A DNA stretch of 64,000 bases from Tetraselmis striata (taxonomy: Eukaryota; Chlorophyta; Chlorodendrophyceae; Chlorodendrales; Chlorodendraceae). Below are positions 23,101-33,939 of this stretch, in pieces. The stretch spans positions 1-64,000 of the forward strand of contig VCJN01001228.1 in NCBI GenBank assembly GCA_006384855.1, given 5' to 3'. Both the position numbers and the translations under genes were made by a program. Under the pieces are notes generated by a model, which saw nothing but the letters and a program-made list of their open reading frames with translations, had not been told where the DNA came from and ran no database searches. How positions within the stretch are numbered: the first letter of the stretch is position 1; every line of letters begins with the position of its first letter.

Positions 23101-23191
23101 GCCGTTGAGCTGCTAGGGGTCGCCTTGCGGCGGTCACCGAAAGTTGACCCCGCGAAGCGCCAGCAACTCCGACGAAAGGCGCCCCACACCG

Positions 23192-24077
23192 TCACTCATG
23201 CTCACCTTCGTGGCCACGCCCGCACCCGCCACCACGCCCACGTCCATACCCGCGTCCTGCAGCCGCTGCCGCCACTCGAGCATTAGCGGTTGCTTTTGCG
23301 CTACTGGCAACTGTCGTCTCGAAGACGCGACGCTCGTAGTCCTTCATGAGGTCCCCCAAAATGGCAGAGCCTAATTGCTCAGAAGCATGCTGAAAATGCT
23401 GGGCTAGCAGCACGTCCTGAACGCCTTGATAACCGTGCACACGCTTGACCTCGTTAAGCCTCCTTAGGAAGACCAAACGAAAGCGAAACGCCTTGTCGAT
23501 GGCTTCGGCTTGATTCCGAGCACGGGCGAGGTAGGGGGTGAAGTCTTGATTTGCAGCAGGGACATAGGATAACAGCTCGTCGAGAGCTACAATAAAAGTG
23601 CGGCCATGTGGGTTCCGAGCAAAACACGACATCCAAAGATAGTCCTCCTGGGCCGGCAGACGCCGGTCATCTTGCTTGAGGTACTCGTTCGTTATTAGGT
23701 CGGTGCTCAAGGGGAAGAGTCCAGGCACTCGGCTGACTGGTCGAACGGCCTCGTAACCATACTCTGCTCGTTCCAGTAGCTCTGGCACCGCGAGGTGGTC
23801 GTCCTCGTCACTCACGGATTTTTGCTCCGACACGGCCGCTATGGGCTATCTCTAGCAAGTCGGGGCGCACTGCGGCTCCCCCGCTGCATGTCGGCTGTCC
23901 CGCGATGCGCTGCCCGGAACCGGAGCCATGTGCCATGTCTCCACCTACAACACGGTCACGAGCTGTCAACTGAGCCAACGTTGTTGCAAGCTCGCGCAGC
24001 ACTGTAGACTAGGCCTTCACGTCTGCTTGTAGCGATTCGAGCGTTGGCTCAACGACGAATTACGCTCCATCTGACAT
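23192..24077 (-). pseudogene. Gag-like ORF remnant (copy 2)
   Basis: Same gag as copy 1: ATG at 24077, then an early stop (MSDGA-stop), the coiled-coil block (LRELATTLAQLTARDRVV), a frame change near GAK/SEQKSV (about 23820), and an open 213-residue frame to 23192 with QAEAIDKAFRFRLVFLRRL and the Gly-Arg tail. Confidence 0.8.
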
Positions 24078-24374
24078 GGTAACGCACGGACGTGCGGATG
24101 AGAATTTCACACACGGGTGGTGAGCCGGGTGTCGTCTTGGAGAACATGGGGTGACCTTGCTCGCAACAGGTTACGAGACAATTAATTGTGGGGTGTAACG
24201 CAGCGAAAATGGAAGATGGCAGGCTCAGCTGTTATGGTTGCTTTATGTCTACTCGTGCTGCACCTAAAAAGGGCGCAACGACAGGTGCCTAGCTAGTTCC
24301 CGTACCACTGAGCAGCACTGTAGCCGAAAAGCAGATAGGGCAAGGGAGGAAACCCCATAAACACGTTTAGAACA

Positions 24375-25639
24375 ATATTGTACACTCATACACTTGGGTA
24401 CTGGTGTGAATTTCAAAAAGGACAGTAACACATCCACCTAATGCTAAAAGCAATAACAAAGGCCCTAAGGTGAAAGTAAACTTAAGTTCGGCCCTGAGGT
24501 ATTAAAAGATCAACACATCAAGCCGCCTAAAAGCCCGTATACTGTACGACTGGTACCGTAGTCGCTATTGACGGGCGCACGCGCCGCAGAACAAGATGAG
24601 CGACATAGATGATATATACCTAGTCTAATTTTTAGGGGGGGAGGGGGGGGGGGGGGGGGGTTACCGATGTGCCCTCCAGTCAAGGAGGCACTGTTGTGAC
24701 ACAGTACAGAACTGTATTATGTAGCCTCAGTGTGTACCGAGAATAAACCCCCAGCGGGAGCCCCCCTATACCCCCCATCCCGATCCCTCCCACCCCCACT
24801 CTTGGGTTCTCGTTGCATGTTATTTGTGGCAGTATCATGAGCCGCCGTTGCGGCAGTGCTCGTGCCCCCCCCCCCCCCCCCCCCCACACCCCCACGGCTG
24901 CCCAAGCCCAAGCCCGCGTAGGTATTTTATGGCGTGCTGGTGCAACACTTCATAATCATGGCGGGGCAGCACCCGCTTCCCATGCAGCTCATGGACGTGC
25001 TGACCAGGCAAGCACGTGCAAGCCAAAACGGCCGAGGTGACGCGGCTTATGCGGCTTTCATTACCACTTTTCTGCCCCGGAATGAAAAGGGCAGAATGGT
25101 TCATGGGTAACCATAACCTGTCAACACAAAATTCAATAAGGTGTACACCGTCGTCAAGAGCAAGTAGGCGTCACCAAGTAGAAGTGTCCCAAGAAGGAAT
25201 CTCAGAGTGCTTGTAGCGCTGCATGCTCTCATAGGTGACCTACCATTGGCCGACCCTACCGACTTCCGGCTAAATGTTGACAAACAATAGTTGTCCAACA
25301 ATTCCACACTCGCCCAGAAGAAGCCGTAACCGATGCCCAACAAATCGCTACGACGTCTCAAGGTCAAGCAAGCGCCTATCGATCACGGTTCCGCCGGCGG
25401 GTCGAGTGTCATATTACGCTGCTACACCGCCCTTGAGAATGGGCACCTTATAGGATGAGGGCCTTCAACGTTCTTGTGTTGCTTTGGTTGTTGTAGTCTG
25501 CAAAAGTAGACTCACTGTCGTACATCGGTGACCATATTGTGGTTGGCAACATGCAGAGCGCCACTGATGCCGAGGAAGCATTATATGTTGCTTCAAGGTC
25601 CCGATCACAAGACTGAACTCGGTGCAAGGATCTGGCACT
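24375..25639. other. Spacer between YR copy 2 and the MULE remnant
   Basis: Contains a G18 run (24643-24660) and a C21 run (24865-24885). A minus-strand frame at 25104-24835 has a protein-like stretch (LPGQHVHELHGKRVLP) before it runs into the C tract; I do not recognise it. The 25100-25640 part could be the 5' end of the MULE. Confidence 0.4.
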
Positions 25640-27170
25640 GGACAACAAATGGATGGTCAGCCATAAACTTATTTTTGAGCACCGGAACTGATTTGGCCGC
25701 TCAAAGCCCAAGACTTGTGAGCTGGTGTCGGCGGCTGCAACGCGTAGCTCTGCGACTACAAATAGTCTTGGAATCAAAGAAAAAAAACCATCCGAGATCG
25801 GCTACTCTCAAGGGCGGAGGGGGCTCAATGTAACATGTGGACAAGCTATTGGCCGAGAACACAATTCTCCGTGAAGACGACGCTTCGTATATGTGGACGA
25901 CTACCAGCTCATTGCGCCATGGCTGCCGCAATGGGAGGCAAACGGGAACGGCCGTGGCATCATGGTCGTGGATGCTGATGGTGCATTTGCGTATTGCATC
26001 CTGGTCAATCGCCAAGCGGTCAAGCGTTGTGTTGGTATTGGCATGCGCGTTTCTGGCATGGACGGCGCGCACTTCAAACACACGATTTACACGTGAGTTA
26101 TGCTCGCACTGGAGGGTCGAGATGGAAACTAAAAGAATGTTCTGGGTTGGCTACGCTTAATGTCCGGTGAAGAATTCAGAATTTTACAGCAAAATTTTAC
26201 AGCAAGAGCTGAAGAAGCTTGAGCTGCACGTCAATGGCAAGAGCCTAAACCTTGGTGACTGGTTGGACTAGGTAACGGTATATACATCTATACTGGAGTT
26301 GTGATGTTGTTGTGTGTTTCTCTGTGTTTTGGCGCATATTGTTTCTAACGCGTGATTGCCACACGCAGCACTCCGTGATTTTTGATCGCCAAAAAGGACT
26401 TGATGTAGCGGCTATTGACAATGAGCTACCCAACGCGCACAAGACAAACTGCTGCCGGCACATGTTCGACATACTACTCCTGAACCCCAAGCAATGCATG
26501 GTGTGGTTGGGACGGCAAACTATTTTGGTCATTGCAGCAAGCGCCGAATGCTAAACTGTGCTGCCAAGCGCTAGCGGACTTTGCCAATGCTACCCAAAAG
26601 GCTGCGGACAACTTCGATTCATTCTATTCCGACCGCACGAGCGTTGGGCTCGCTACAAGTGGGTTGACGAAGCTATAATCATGTATGGCATATTGACTTC
26701 CAACTTTGTGGAATTTGAGGACAATCCCCTTCTGCCAGCTCGCCACTACTCTCCTCTCGTTGCCTTGGACATGGTTGCTGAGCTTATGGCGCGTGAGACA
26801 AGCAACGCGAGAGAGACTGCTGAGAGCATGGTGGAACGTGGGTCATGCCTCACGCCGCACGCGGAGACCAAGCTGGGAAAGCAAATTTGTCTTGCTAGCT
26901 ATTGTTAGGTGCAACGGTGCTCTCACATTGATGCCGTCGTCAAGGGTACCTAAAACCCGAGGAGCGGACGCACACGCACGCACAATTGGCTTCAACAAGA
27001 GGGTACATTGATGTGGTTATTGTCCATCATAAGTGGGAGCAGGATGGCAGGCCGTGCCGCCACGCTGTGGCATTTGCGCTTGTGTATTTTGGGCGCGCAT
27101 CAATGGATATCAATCCTATGGAATGGTATGAGCTAGGATGGATAGCTGCTTCCGACCTACTATCAGACAG
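25640..27170 (+). pseudogene. MULE (Mutator-like) transposase remnant
   Basis: Fragments in different frames follow the order of MULE transposases. (1) Upstream block WEANGNGRGIMVVDADGAF and the first DDE Asp in GMRVSGMDGAHFKHTIY (about 26040-26094). (2) HSVIFDRQKGLDVAAIDNEL (about 26371-26430) with the second Asp. (3) NCCRHMFDILLLNP. (4) MYGILTSNFVEFEDNPLLPAR (about 26682-26745). (5) A SWIM-like zinc finger half-site KWEQDGRPCRHAVAF (about 27031-27075). Stops and frame shifts occur between blocks, so it is inactive. Terminal inverted repeats were not found. The order and spacing make the family call fairly safe. Confidence 0.75.
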
Positions 27171-28279
27171 TGGCAGACTTCTCTATTGTCCCTCCCAACC
27201 AAGACGCCTTGCAGCATGACCTGGTGACACTGCCCGCCAAGTTTATCAAACAAGATGGGCGTTCCCGCAATAGAGGCGCATATACAGTGAGCTCCAGACT
27301 TGGAAGGCATAAACAAGAGGACCGGCAAACCGCTCCGGGTCCAATATTGAATAATGTCTCAATAACTGTGAACAAGCTGGGCACAAGGCCCCCGCCACAT
27401 GCACCATGCCCATTGTGATAGAGTGAAAGCGAGAACTCGCACCCCATCAATGCCATAATGCTGTCGGAATCATCGGTCGCCTCCCACCCGGCCTTCGTAG
27501 AATTTTCCTCTTTCTAGCGCTGTGTCATCCGGCCAATTACAGCTAGCCGCGCACCGACAGTGCCCTGCCCCTCAGCCCCTGTGTGAGACCGGGCTCGTCG
27601 AGTAGCCGTAGCTAGTATGTAATTGACCCAATGTAACAAATAATGCTATCTTTACATTGGTGTTTTGTTTTACTCTGTTGCGCCGTCCATGACGCCGCAA
27701 TGCTGCGCGCCCCCCCACCCCCCCCCCCCCCCCCCCCCCCGCTTTCCCACTGGGTCCCACATGTGTGCCCGCAATATGGCGCTACTTTGCGGCGCCGCCC
27801 ATGACGCCGCGGCGCTGCGGCCTCCGCCACTGCGCCCCATATCTGCGCCCCACGACTCTACTTGTGATGCGGGCACACTGCCCGTGAGAGCCCCCCCCCG
27901 GCACGCGCAGCAATCCCATACTGCCGCCGCCGCCCACATATGGATAGCATATATGGTTGGAGTAGAAGCAGAGACACGCAAGACCTAAAAATATTAGCAC
28001 ATACAAAGAATACACGTGCAACAACGATAACACATTAGCATTGGAATGAAGTGTGGAACTACTACATGTCGCCGCAGCACTGTCGTTACCTTCTTGTAGC
28101 GACCACCCGCCGGTCAAAGCAGCCGCGAGATGTTTGCTTGCTTGGTAGAATAGCTACTCGCTCGCTAGATTTTTTATAGTCGCACTCCGCAGATCGCAGA
28201 TCGTAGAGCGCTGTCTCCTAGATCGGCAAAATTATGCAGAAAGTCGGATCTACGACTAGAAATCTAGCGGATTGTCGAA
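27171..28279. other. Spacer before the copia element
   Basis: Contains a C23 run (27718-27740). A CC-TGACGCCGC-GCTGCG segment appears twice (about 27686-27710 and 27797-27822), a small local duplication. No coding signal is convincing. A TATAAAAAA word on the minus strand (about 28179-28170) lies outside the LTR defined below. Confidence 0.4.
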
Positions 28280-28284
28280 TATGG
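28280..28284. repeat. Left 5-bp target-site duplication (TATGG)
   Basis: TATGG directly flanks the left LTR end (LTR begins TGTCGG on the plus strand). The same TATGG occurs at 33992-33996 directly beyond the right element end (CCAACA). Five bases is the usual Ty1/copia duplication length. Confidence 0.85.
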
Positions 28285-28753
28285 TGTCGGAGGGAGATTG
28301 TCGAAGTGATGGCTGAGTGGCACTGTCACTGGGGGCGGGGAGAGTCGGCGAGAGTCGGCGTGCACGTGTCGAATCACGTCGATTGTCAGCAAGCAAGATG
28401 CAAACTGGGAAGGCAAAGGGCTGTGTGAGCCGTGGGCGATGGGCGAAAGGTAGTCGCTGTCGCCTTAGTGATGGATGAGTGGCACTTGCACTGGAGAGTG
28501 TAGCAGGAAAGTCGGGACTTTCTGGGAAGACTAGCTGACTGAATTTACAGGAGCCGAGGCTGACAATTTATACCAGCCGGCTATGTGTCGATTAGGGCAG
28601 ACACCGCTCCATAAAAGAAGGTAATCTGGCAAAGAAGTCTAAGTGCCGTACTCTGGTAGCATCTGGGTGTCGTACATCTTAGGCACGTGTACGGCAGCCA
28701 ACACTTCACTGGAAAATGCGGATTCAGGGTACCGGGGTACGCTGGGTCCAACA
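28285..28753 (-). repeat. 3' LTR of the copia element (469 bp)
   Basis: On the element strand it begins TGTTGGACCCAGCG and ends CTCCGACA. A TATA-like GGTATAAAT lies at about 28573-28565. The start is repeated at the right end of the element (TGTTGGACGCAGGG), with 3 differences in the first 42 bases. It is bounded by the target-site duplication on the left and by a purine-rich tract on the right. Confidence 0.88.
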
Positions 28754-28770
28754 CCCCTCCGTCCTCATCC
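28754..28770 (-). other. Polypurine tract
   Basis: GGATGAGGACGGAGGGG on the element strand, directly before the LTR start TGTTGG. This is the expected place and composition for the plus-strand primer of an LTR retrotransposon. Confidence 0.75.
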
Positions 28771-28789
28771 TGTAGAATCCCGCGGGCGA

Positions 28790-29290
28790 TGGCGGAAGAG
28801 GCGCAACGGAAGGCTCCCCGGATGACCCGACCAGAAAAGCGTGGAAATGAAGAAAGGTAGTCAGTGGCAGCGCCTTAGTGAAGAAGTCGGCGAGCTGGTC
28901 TTTGGTAGGCGTGTAGTGCATGTCGATGATGCCGTCCTGGCAGAGTTGGGCCGCTTACTGAAACTTGAGGTCAATGTGGCGTTGCGTGCCATATTCATAC
29001 CATGTTTCACCTGAACGATGCACGCATGGTTGTCCTCGCATACCCGCACTGGGTCAGTGGTGGGGTGGCTGAGCTGGCGCAGAAGAATGCGAATAAATGC
29101 TAGGCACTTGCGCTTGCAAGTCATGTAGAGCGCCACGAACTCCGCCTCGGCAGTAGACATGGCCACGCTCTTCTGAACTTGCGCGCGGTATAGGGGACTG
29201 GGGTGCCGTGCACCAGGGCAAGATAGCCGGTAGTGGAGCGGCGTTTGGGCATGAAGGTCGCCCAGTCAGCGTCCACAAAGAAGATGAAGT
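28790..29290 (-). pseudogene. Copia RNase H domain
   Basis: Follows the reverse transcriptase: FFVDADWATFMPKRRSTTGY (first Asp), STAEAEFVALYMTCK (Glu), PVRVCEDNHACIVQVKHGMN (Asp) and, near the end, HYTPTKDQLADFFTKALPL, the usual C-terminal copia motif. The blocks lie in different frames, with a frame change near 29150 and a stop before the last block, so it is broken. Confidence 0.88.
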
Positions 29291-29439
29291 TAGGTGCTCC
29301 GTTGTCCAGTTGCTTCCGGAAAATGAGGCCATGGCTGGGGGTGCCCTTGAGGTAGCGCAGCACCGAGATGGCGATCTGCCAGTGACGCTCGGTGGGGGAC
29401 GCCATGTAGGCGCACAGTCGGCCGACCACGAAAGCATTA

Positions 29440-30334
29440 TCCGGACGCGATGCCACAGCCAGCCAGATAACGCTGCCAACGAGATTGGGATAGGGGAAGA
29501 GTTTGGTGTCGAGAGGCGCGCCTGTAGGGTCATGAAAGACGGTATCCGGCGTGCAAGGCAGGCGGCAAGGCTTGCACTCCGTCATGTTGAAGGTAGTTCC
29601 AATCTCGTTTATGTATTTCTCCTGATGGAGGTGGATCACGCCTCTCGGCTTGCGGTCAATGGCCATTCCAAGAAGCCAGGTGCATAGGCCGTCAGTGGTC
29701 GCATCAAACGTAGTGAAGAAAGAAGTTTGAAAACGCCCCTGGATGTTGGACGATGGGGAGGTAGCCAACATGCTTTCATCAACGTAGACGCATAGGATGG
29801 CCAACAGGTATCCATCGGCGGCAAGCAGCGTCCATACGCCGGGATCGCACTCGGAGCTGATGAAGCCGAAGTCACGGAGAAAGGAAGACAAGCATGCCTT
29901 GGGTGCCTGCGGCAGGCCGTAGAGTGCCTTAACGAGTTTCCAAGCCTGGTCCATGCGGCTGTAGCCGGGGAGGGGGGGGGGTAGACGTAGACATCTTCAT
30001 CGAGGTTAGCGTTGAGGAAGGCACATGTGACGTCAACCTGGTATAGCTCCCGGTCGAGTTGAACTGCGAGAGCAATAGTGGTGCGCAAGGCGATGAAGCT
30101 CACGACTGGGGCATAGGTCTTGGTGTCATCATAGTTCTCGCCGGCGGTAAGTTGATCGCCGCGGAAGACCACTCTGGCCTTGCGCTTGACGAGGTTGCCA
30201 TCCTTGTCGTGTTTCTCCGCGAAGGCCCACGCCGTCTGTATGATGATCGCTGATGGGTTGTCGCGTCGAAGCTCAGGGACGCTGATCCCGACAAAAGTCT
30301 CCATTTTGGTGATAGAGTCGATCTCACGGTCCAT
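29440..30334 (-). pseudogene. Copia reverse transcriptase, active-site box YVDE
   Basis: The first frame (30334 to about 29970) holds IIIQTAWAFAEKHDKDGNLV, KRKARVVFRGDQL and motif A (LYQVDVTCAFLNANLDEDVY). After a frame change in a C/G run (about 29968-29980) the second frame continues with WKLVKALYGLPQAPKA and motif C, read as LCVYVDESMLA (29801-29769). Copia enzymes normally have YVDD; here the second Asp codon is GAA (Glu). Later blocks LLGMAIDR, HLHQEKYINEI and YLKGTPSHGLIF are typical of the family. Copy broken by the frame change. Confidence 0.9.
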
Positions 30335-30482
30335 GGAATGTTACCAATCATCGGGTGATTGCTGGAGATGGCCTCCGAGTAGTTGCGTGGCGCCTTGGAA
30401 ACGCGGACAGTGGGTGATTGTAGGGCGAGGGCGGCCATCTGTGCTGAGTAGGGGCGCACAACCGCCGCGATGGCGGATGCCA

Positions 30483-31673
30483 TTAGCGTGGGGTAGTAGT
30501 CGCTGAGGTCGATATAAGGGGAAGGCAGTTGCGCCGATCCGTTGAAGTGAGGAGCTGGTAGTGCTGTGGCGACCCTTTCCTGATGACGCGGAAAATAATG
30601 CTCGGCGTGATGTGGAGGTGGGGCCCCCTCCTGTGCCGAGGCAAGCGCCGCTGATGTGGCATGGGTGGCGGTGCTTGGGGCCCCTCCTGCTGGTCCGAGG
30701 GTAGCGGCTCATCCAGCAGGTGATCATCGTCGAGGAACTGGAAGACATGCATATAGAAAGCCGGTGTGTTGGAGAAGGGCCGTGTTACCTCGACAAAGAT
30801 GACATCGCGTGTCACTGTTTCGCGCCTGGTAGCTGGGTTGTAGATGCGGTAGCCAACGGAGTCCTCATGATGGCCAACGTAGATACCCGGCCAAGATTTA
30901 GGTGTCATTTTGCCATGGCTGCCCTCATAGTCACAGAGATGTTGACCCATGCCACTCATCCGAAGACATGTAGGTCGGTGAGGTCGGGCTTGCGGCATGT
31001 CATCACGGTGTAGGGTATGGCGTTGACGGACGAGCTCCACTGGCGGTTGCAGAGATAGACGGCGTGAAGATACGCCCAATCCCAAAAGGTGCGGTCGAGG
31101 CCGGCGTGGAGGAGCATGGCTTGGGCACACTCACCGATGGTGCGGAAAGAGCGCTCCGCCATGCATGTATGATGATGAGAGTGAGAGGCGGTAAACTCAA
31201 GCCCGATGTTGAGGTCGGCGCATGCTTGACGAAACGGAGAGTCGGTATAAACCGCGCTGCGATCGGCACGTATGCGTTGGATGGCGTGACGACCCATGCC
31301 GAGCACTGCCGCATGAAGTTGATGGATGGCTCGGACGGCCTCGTCCTTGGTGCGCATATGACCCTCACGCCATTGTAGGAATCCACTGCGCCGAAGACAT
31401 TGCATGCTGCGCCCCCGTTACCGACGGGCAAGGTCCCTTCCACTCGTCGATGACCACGAGCACGTATGGCGCTGTCGCGCGTAAGGAGGGCTGCCGGTTG
31501 ACCGACTGCTTGTGGGACTTAGCCCGGATGCATGCTGGGCTGATGGCCTCTGGTGTTGGGCCGAGTTTTGGGATGCCGATGGCATGCTGCTGGGTGAGCA
31601 GTGCCATGTGGCGTGCGCAACCAAGTCGAAGATGCCACAGGGAGTAGAAAGCCGTCGGAGATGGCAGCGCCAT
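30483..31673 (-). pseudogene. Copia gag-pre-integrase and integrase
   Basis: 31673-31560 has the HHCC-like zinc-binding start (LWHLRLGCARHMALL ... ACIRAKSHKQS), with Ser in place of the expected first Cys. The catalytic core begins YVLVVIDEWKGP (first Asp), changes frame near 31400, continues RIRADRSAVYTD (second Asp) and MAERSFRTIGECAQAML (Glu), and ends with WPGIYVGHHEDSVGYRIYNP and RRETVTRDVIFVE in yet another frame. All DDE positions are visible, but at least two frame shifts break the ORF. Confidence 0.88.
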
Positions 31674-31782
31674 GACCCCATGCGAGGGATCGCGGATGGG
31701 AAGGAGCTGGATGCCGTATAGGCATGTGGTGCCGGGGTAGGGCTAAAGGTGGATGACTGCGCCATCCGGGGTGATCACGGTG

Positions 31783-32100
31783 TTAAAGAGGCGGCTGAAT
31801 TAGAAGGAGAGACCCTGCTTGCTGAGTTGATGGGTGCTGAGGAGACGGCTGATGTTGGTGAGACCGACATTGGAGGTGATGTTGGAAGTATGGTAACAAT
31901 CTCGCGCCACAATGGTATGTGGCATGCCGGTGATGTCCAGTGTTGGTGCTAGTGTGGTGCCGATGCCGATTGCTGATTGCCCGAAACCGCCAAGCAGAAC
32001 TTGCTCCGCTGCAGGAATATCCATGTAGTAAATGTAGTCGGTGCGGTGGGTGATGACGTGAGAGGATGCGCCTGAGTCGATGAGCACCCATGCCCCCCGT
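31783..32100 (-). pseudogene. Copia aspartic protease
   Basis: WVLIDSGASSHVITHRTDY (catalytic DSG at about 32078-32070), followed by GGFGQSAIGIGTTL and a typical spacer ending SKQGLSF. It lies in a different frame from the methyltransferase region upstream: a run of six G at about 32095 differs by one base from what would keep the frame. An in-frame TAA at about 31800 precedes FSRLFNTVITPDGAVIHL. Confidence 0.88.
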
Positions 32101-32164
32101 CGCTGTTGATGGAGTTGCCGTTCGATATGTGGCAGACAACGATGACTGGTGGGGCAGTGGCGAC

Positions 32165-33125
32165 GCCCGAGACGACAGCCTTGATGTAGTTGCGCATGAC
32201 GTTGAGATCGATAACTCCGCCGAGAAGGTTGCGTAGTGCCGCCTCGGAAAGGTGAGATGTGGGCAGCTCATCCAAAGTGAAGCCCATGGCGCGAGCGCGT
32301 AGAGCTGCAGGGGATTCGCGCCATTTGCCGTAGTCAGTCCATGACCAGGGGCCATCATGTTCGTAGCCCATGCCAACGCCCGGCTGACCATGGGTATGTA
32401 TACGAAAGGCGTATGCGCCGGGGCGGGCGACGAACTTCGGAAAATAGTCGGTTGTCACCACTGGAGTAAAGTGGGGGAACTCGGAGAGGCAGTGGCCCCA
32501 CGCGCAGGGGCCGGGGTCGGTGAGCTCGATGGCGTTGATGTTGTTGATGTAGTTCTGGATGTCTGGTTGTGGAGCGATATTGGTCCACATTAGGGTGTCG
32601 CGGTGAGCTGATGAGCCGAAGGCGGTCGCGCGCATGACGTTGCCGGCTCCAAGTGAGGAGAGTATTTCAGGGAAGTCAAGCGCGCCTGGAACATTCTCCA
32701 CAATATAGCGCACTGGTGTGGGCTGTGTAGTCAAGTACATAGAAACGGATGAGACCGATGACGGAAGCGAAGGCCCGAGAGCGATGGTCCTGCCAGCCAA
32801 GGCGTGAGCCCGCGCGTGACCATGTTTGACACGGTGGACCTGACACGATGAGGGTGACTGGGCGCACGTGCTCCAGCTCCGTGATGGTGATGTCGTTGAC
32901 GTCCATAGGGGTCCTGGCATGACAGTCATGAAATGTTGATGGAGGCAGACGGTCCGGGTACTTGTTGCTGATGACATGTAGGCGATGTGTCCACATAGTG
33001 CGAGCCTCGGTTGATGGGTCGGAGCCAATGATCTTGTGGATGGTGAAGCCGTATTCTACCAGAGCCTTCACCCCATATGTTGATGGTCCATGGCACAGCG
33101 AAAAAAGATGGTCATCGATGACCCG
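32165..33125 (-). pseudogene. DNMT3-like C5-cytosine DNA methyltransferase domain inside copia polyprotein
   Basis: About 320 residues with the ordered motifs of C5-cytosine methyltransferases. Motif I (HLFSLCHGPSTYGVKALVEY, 33110-33051) binds AdoMet; then GSDPSTEARTMW and VNDITITEL. Motif IV is IVSGPPCQTWSRAG with the catalytic Cys (about 32831). Motif VI is YIVENVPGA with Glu (32698-32690). Motif VIII is SSAHRDTLMWTN, and motifs IX-X are LRARAMGFTLDEL ... LRNLLGGVIDLNVMRNYI (32299-32177). The AHRxxxxWxN form of motif VIII and the short target region resemble DNMT3/DRM more than DNMT1. Motifs I-IV share one frame with the gag zinc knuckle. One frame break near 32745 separates them from VI-X. 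The family assignment is firm; the subfamily is by eye. Confidence 0.87.
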
Positions 33126-33266
33126 AGCGAGAGGTTGGCATCTGGAGGATCGGGGCAGCGGTGAGGAGCGGTAGCGCTGATGGCGGTCATAGTGAGGGTC
33201 GTTCATGGTGCTGGTTGGCGTGGTGTCACCTAAGACACGCATGCCGTTGGCATGGCACCTGGCCAC

Positions 33267-33930
33267 ACACAGCTGTTGGGTATGGCCTGGACGGTCACAC
33301 CTTCTGCAGACGACGTTGGGCCTGGTGGCGTGCTGCGGGTCCCCGGGGTTGTAGGAATTGAGGTTTGGTGGGCACGCGAGGGCGCGCTGCTGACGCTGAC
33401 GCTTGCGCGCCTCCATGTTTTGTCCGGCGTTGATGATGGTTGCCAGCTTCTCGTTGACAGTGGCCGCCGAGATGGCGATGTCGACGATATGTTCGTAGTC
33501 TGGGCGAAGTCATGGGATGAGGTTGTTGGTGGTCACGTACTCGAAGGTCCATTGGCCATGTGCCTTGTTCAATAGATCGAGGTTCTGGTAGCGCCAAACA
33601 TACACCTTGACTGGCTCATTCGGGACCTGGCCTGCTGTGATCTCCTGGCTCCTCCAAGCGCGCTTGCGCTGCTCCATGGCCGGGCCCTGAAGCTCAATAA
33701 GACGGGCCTTCCAGGCTGCATATCCACACTTCATGGAGTCCATGATGATGCGGTTGACGATGGCCAGTCCCATGCATGGGATAATTCGTTGTTGCGTGCG
33801 TGACGCATGGCTGCTAGGAGAATAATTTGTTCCTGACGGGTGCCTTTGCCCTTGGTGGTGTCCAAGTAGCCGGCGCTGCCGAGAGAGATCTTGATGGCTT
33901 GAGCGTTGTCCCGCCAGCACTTCACTGAAA
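33267..33930 (-). pseudogene. Copia gag with CCHC zinc knuckle
   Basis: Gag starts abruptly within VLAGQ/KCWRDNAQAIKISLGS, directly joined to the LTR remnant, so its N-terminus is missing. It continues LDTTKGKGTRQEQIILLA, AWKARLIELQGPAMEQRK and VKVYVWRYQNLDLLNKAHG over several frames. The zinc knuckle VCRRCDRPGHTQQLC (C-x2-C-x4-H-x4-C) is at 33308-33267. The same frame runs on without a stop into the methyltransferase, which supports a fused polyprotein. Confidence 0.85.
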
Positions 33931-33939
33931 AATGCGGAT

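Larger units (their letters stand above)
20969..24374 (-). mobile_element. Tyrosine-recombinase element, copy 2 (degraded)
   Basis: Same plan as copy 1, and starting only about 75 bases from its A1 end: B2 at 20969-21000, A2 about 21087-21268, a short B1 just after (TTTCAAAGCG), recombinase, gag, and A1 about 24194-24374. The A repeats of this copy resemble those of copy 3 (CGACAGGTGCC, TAGCCGAAAAGC) more than those of copy 1, so it belongs to another subfamily. Both ORFs carry several frame breaks. Confidence 0.8.

Noticed and set aside
28643..28825. Plus-strand 60-codon frame at the left end of the copia element
   Set aside because: It overlaps the LTR and polypurine tract in antisense and has no coding character.
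32165..33125. Methyltransferase as an independent host gene into which copia inserted
   Set aside because: Its first half shares an open frame with the gag zinc knuckle, and the target-site duplication encloses the whole unit. There is no separate promoter or intron.
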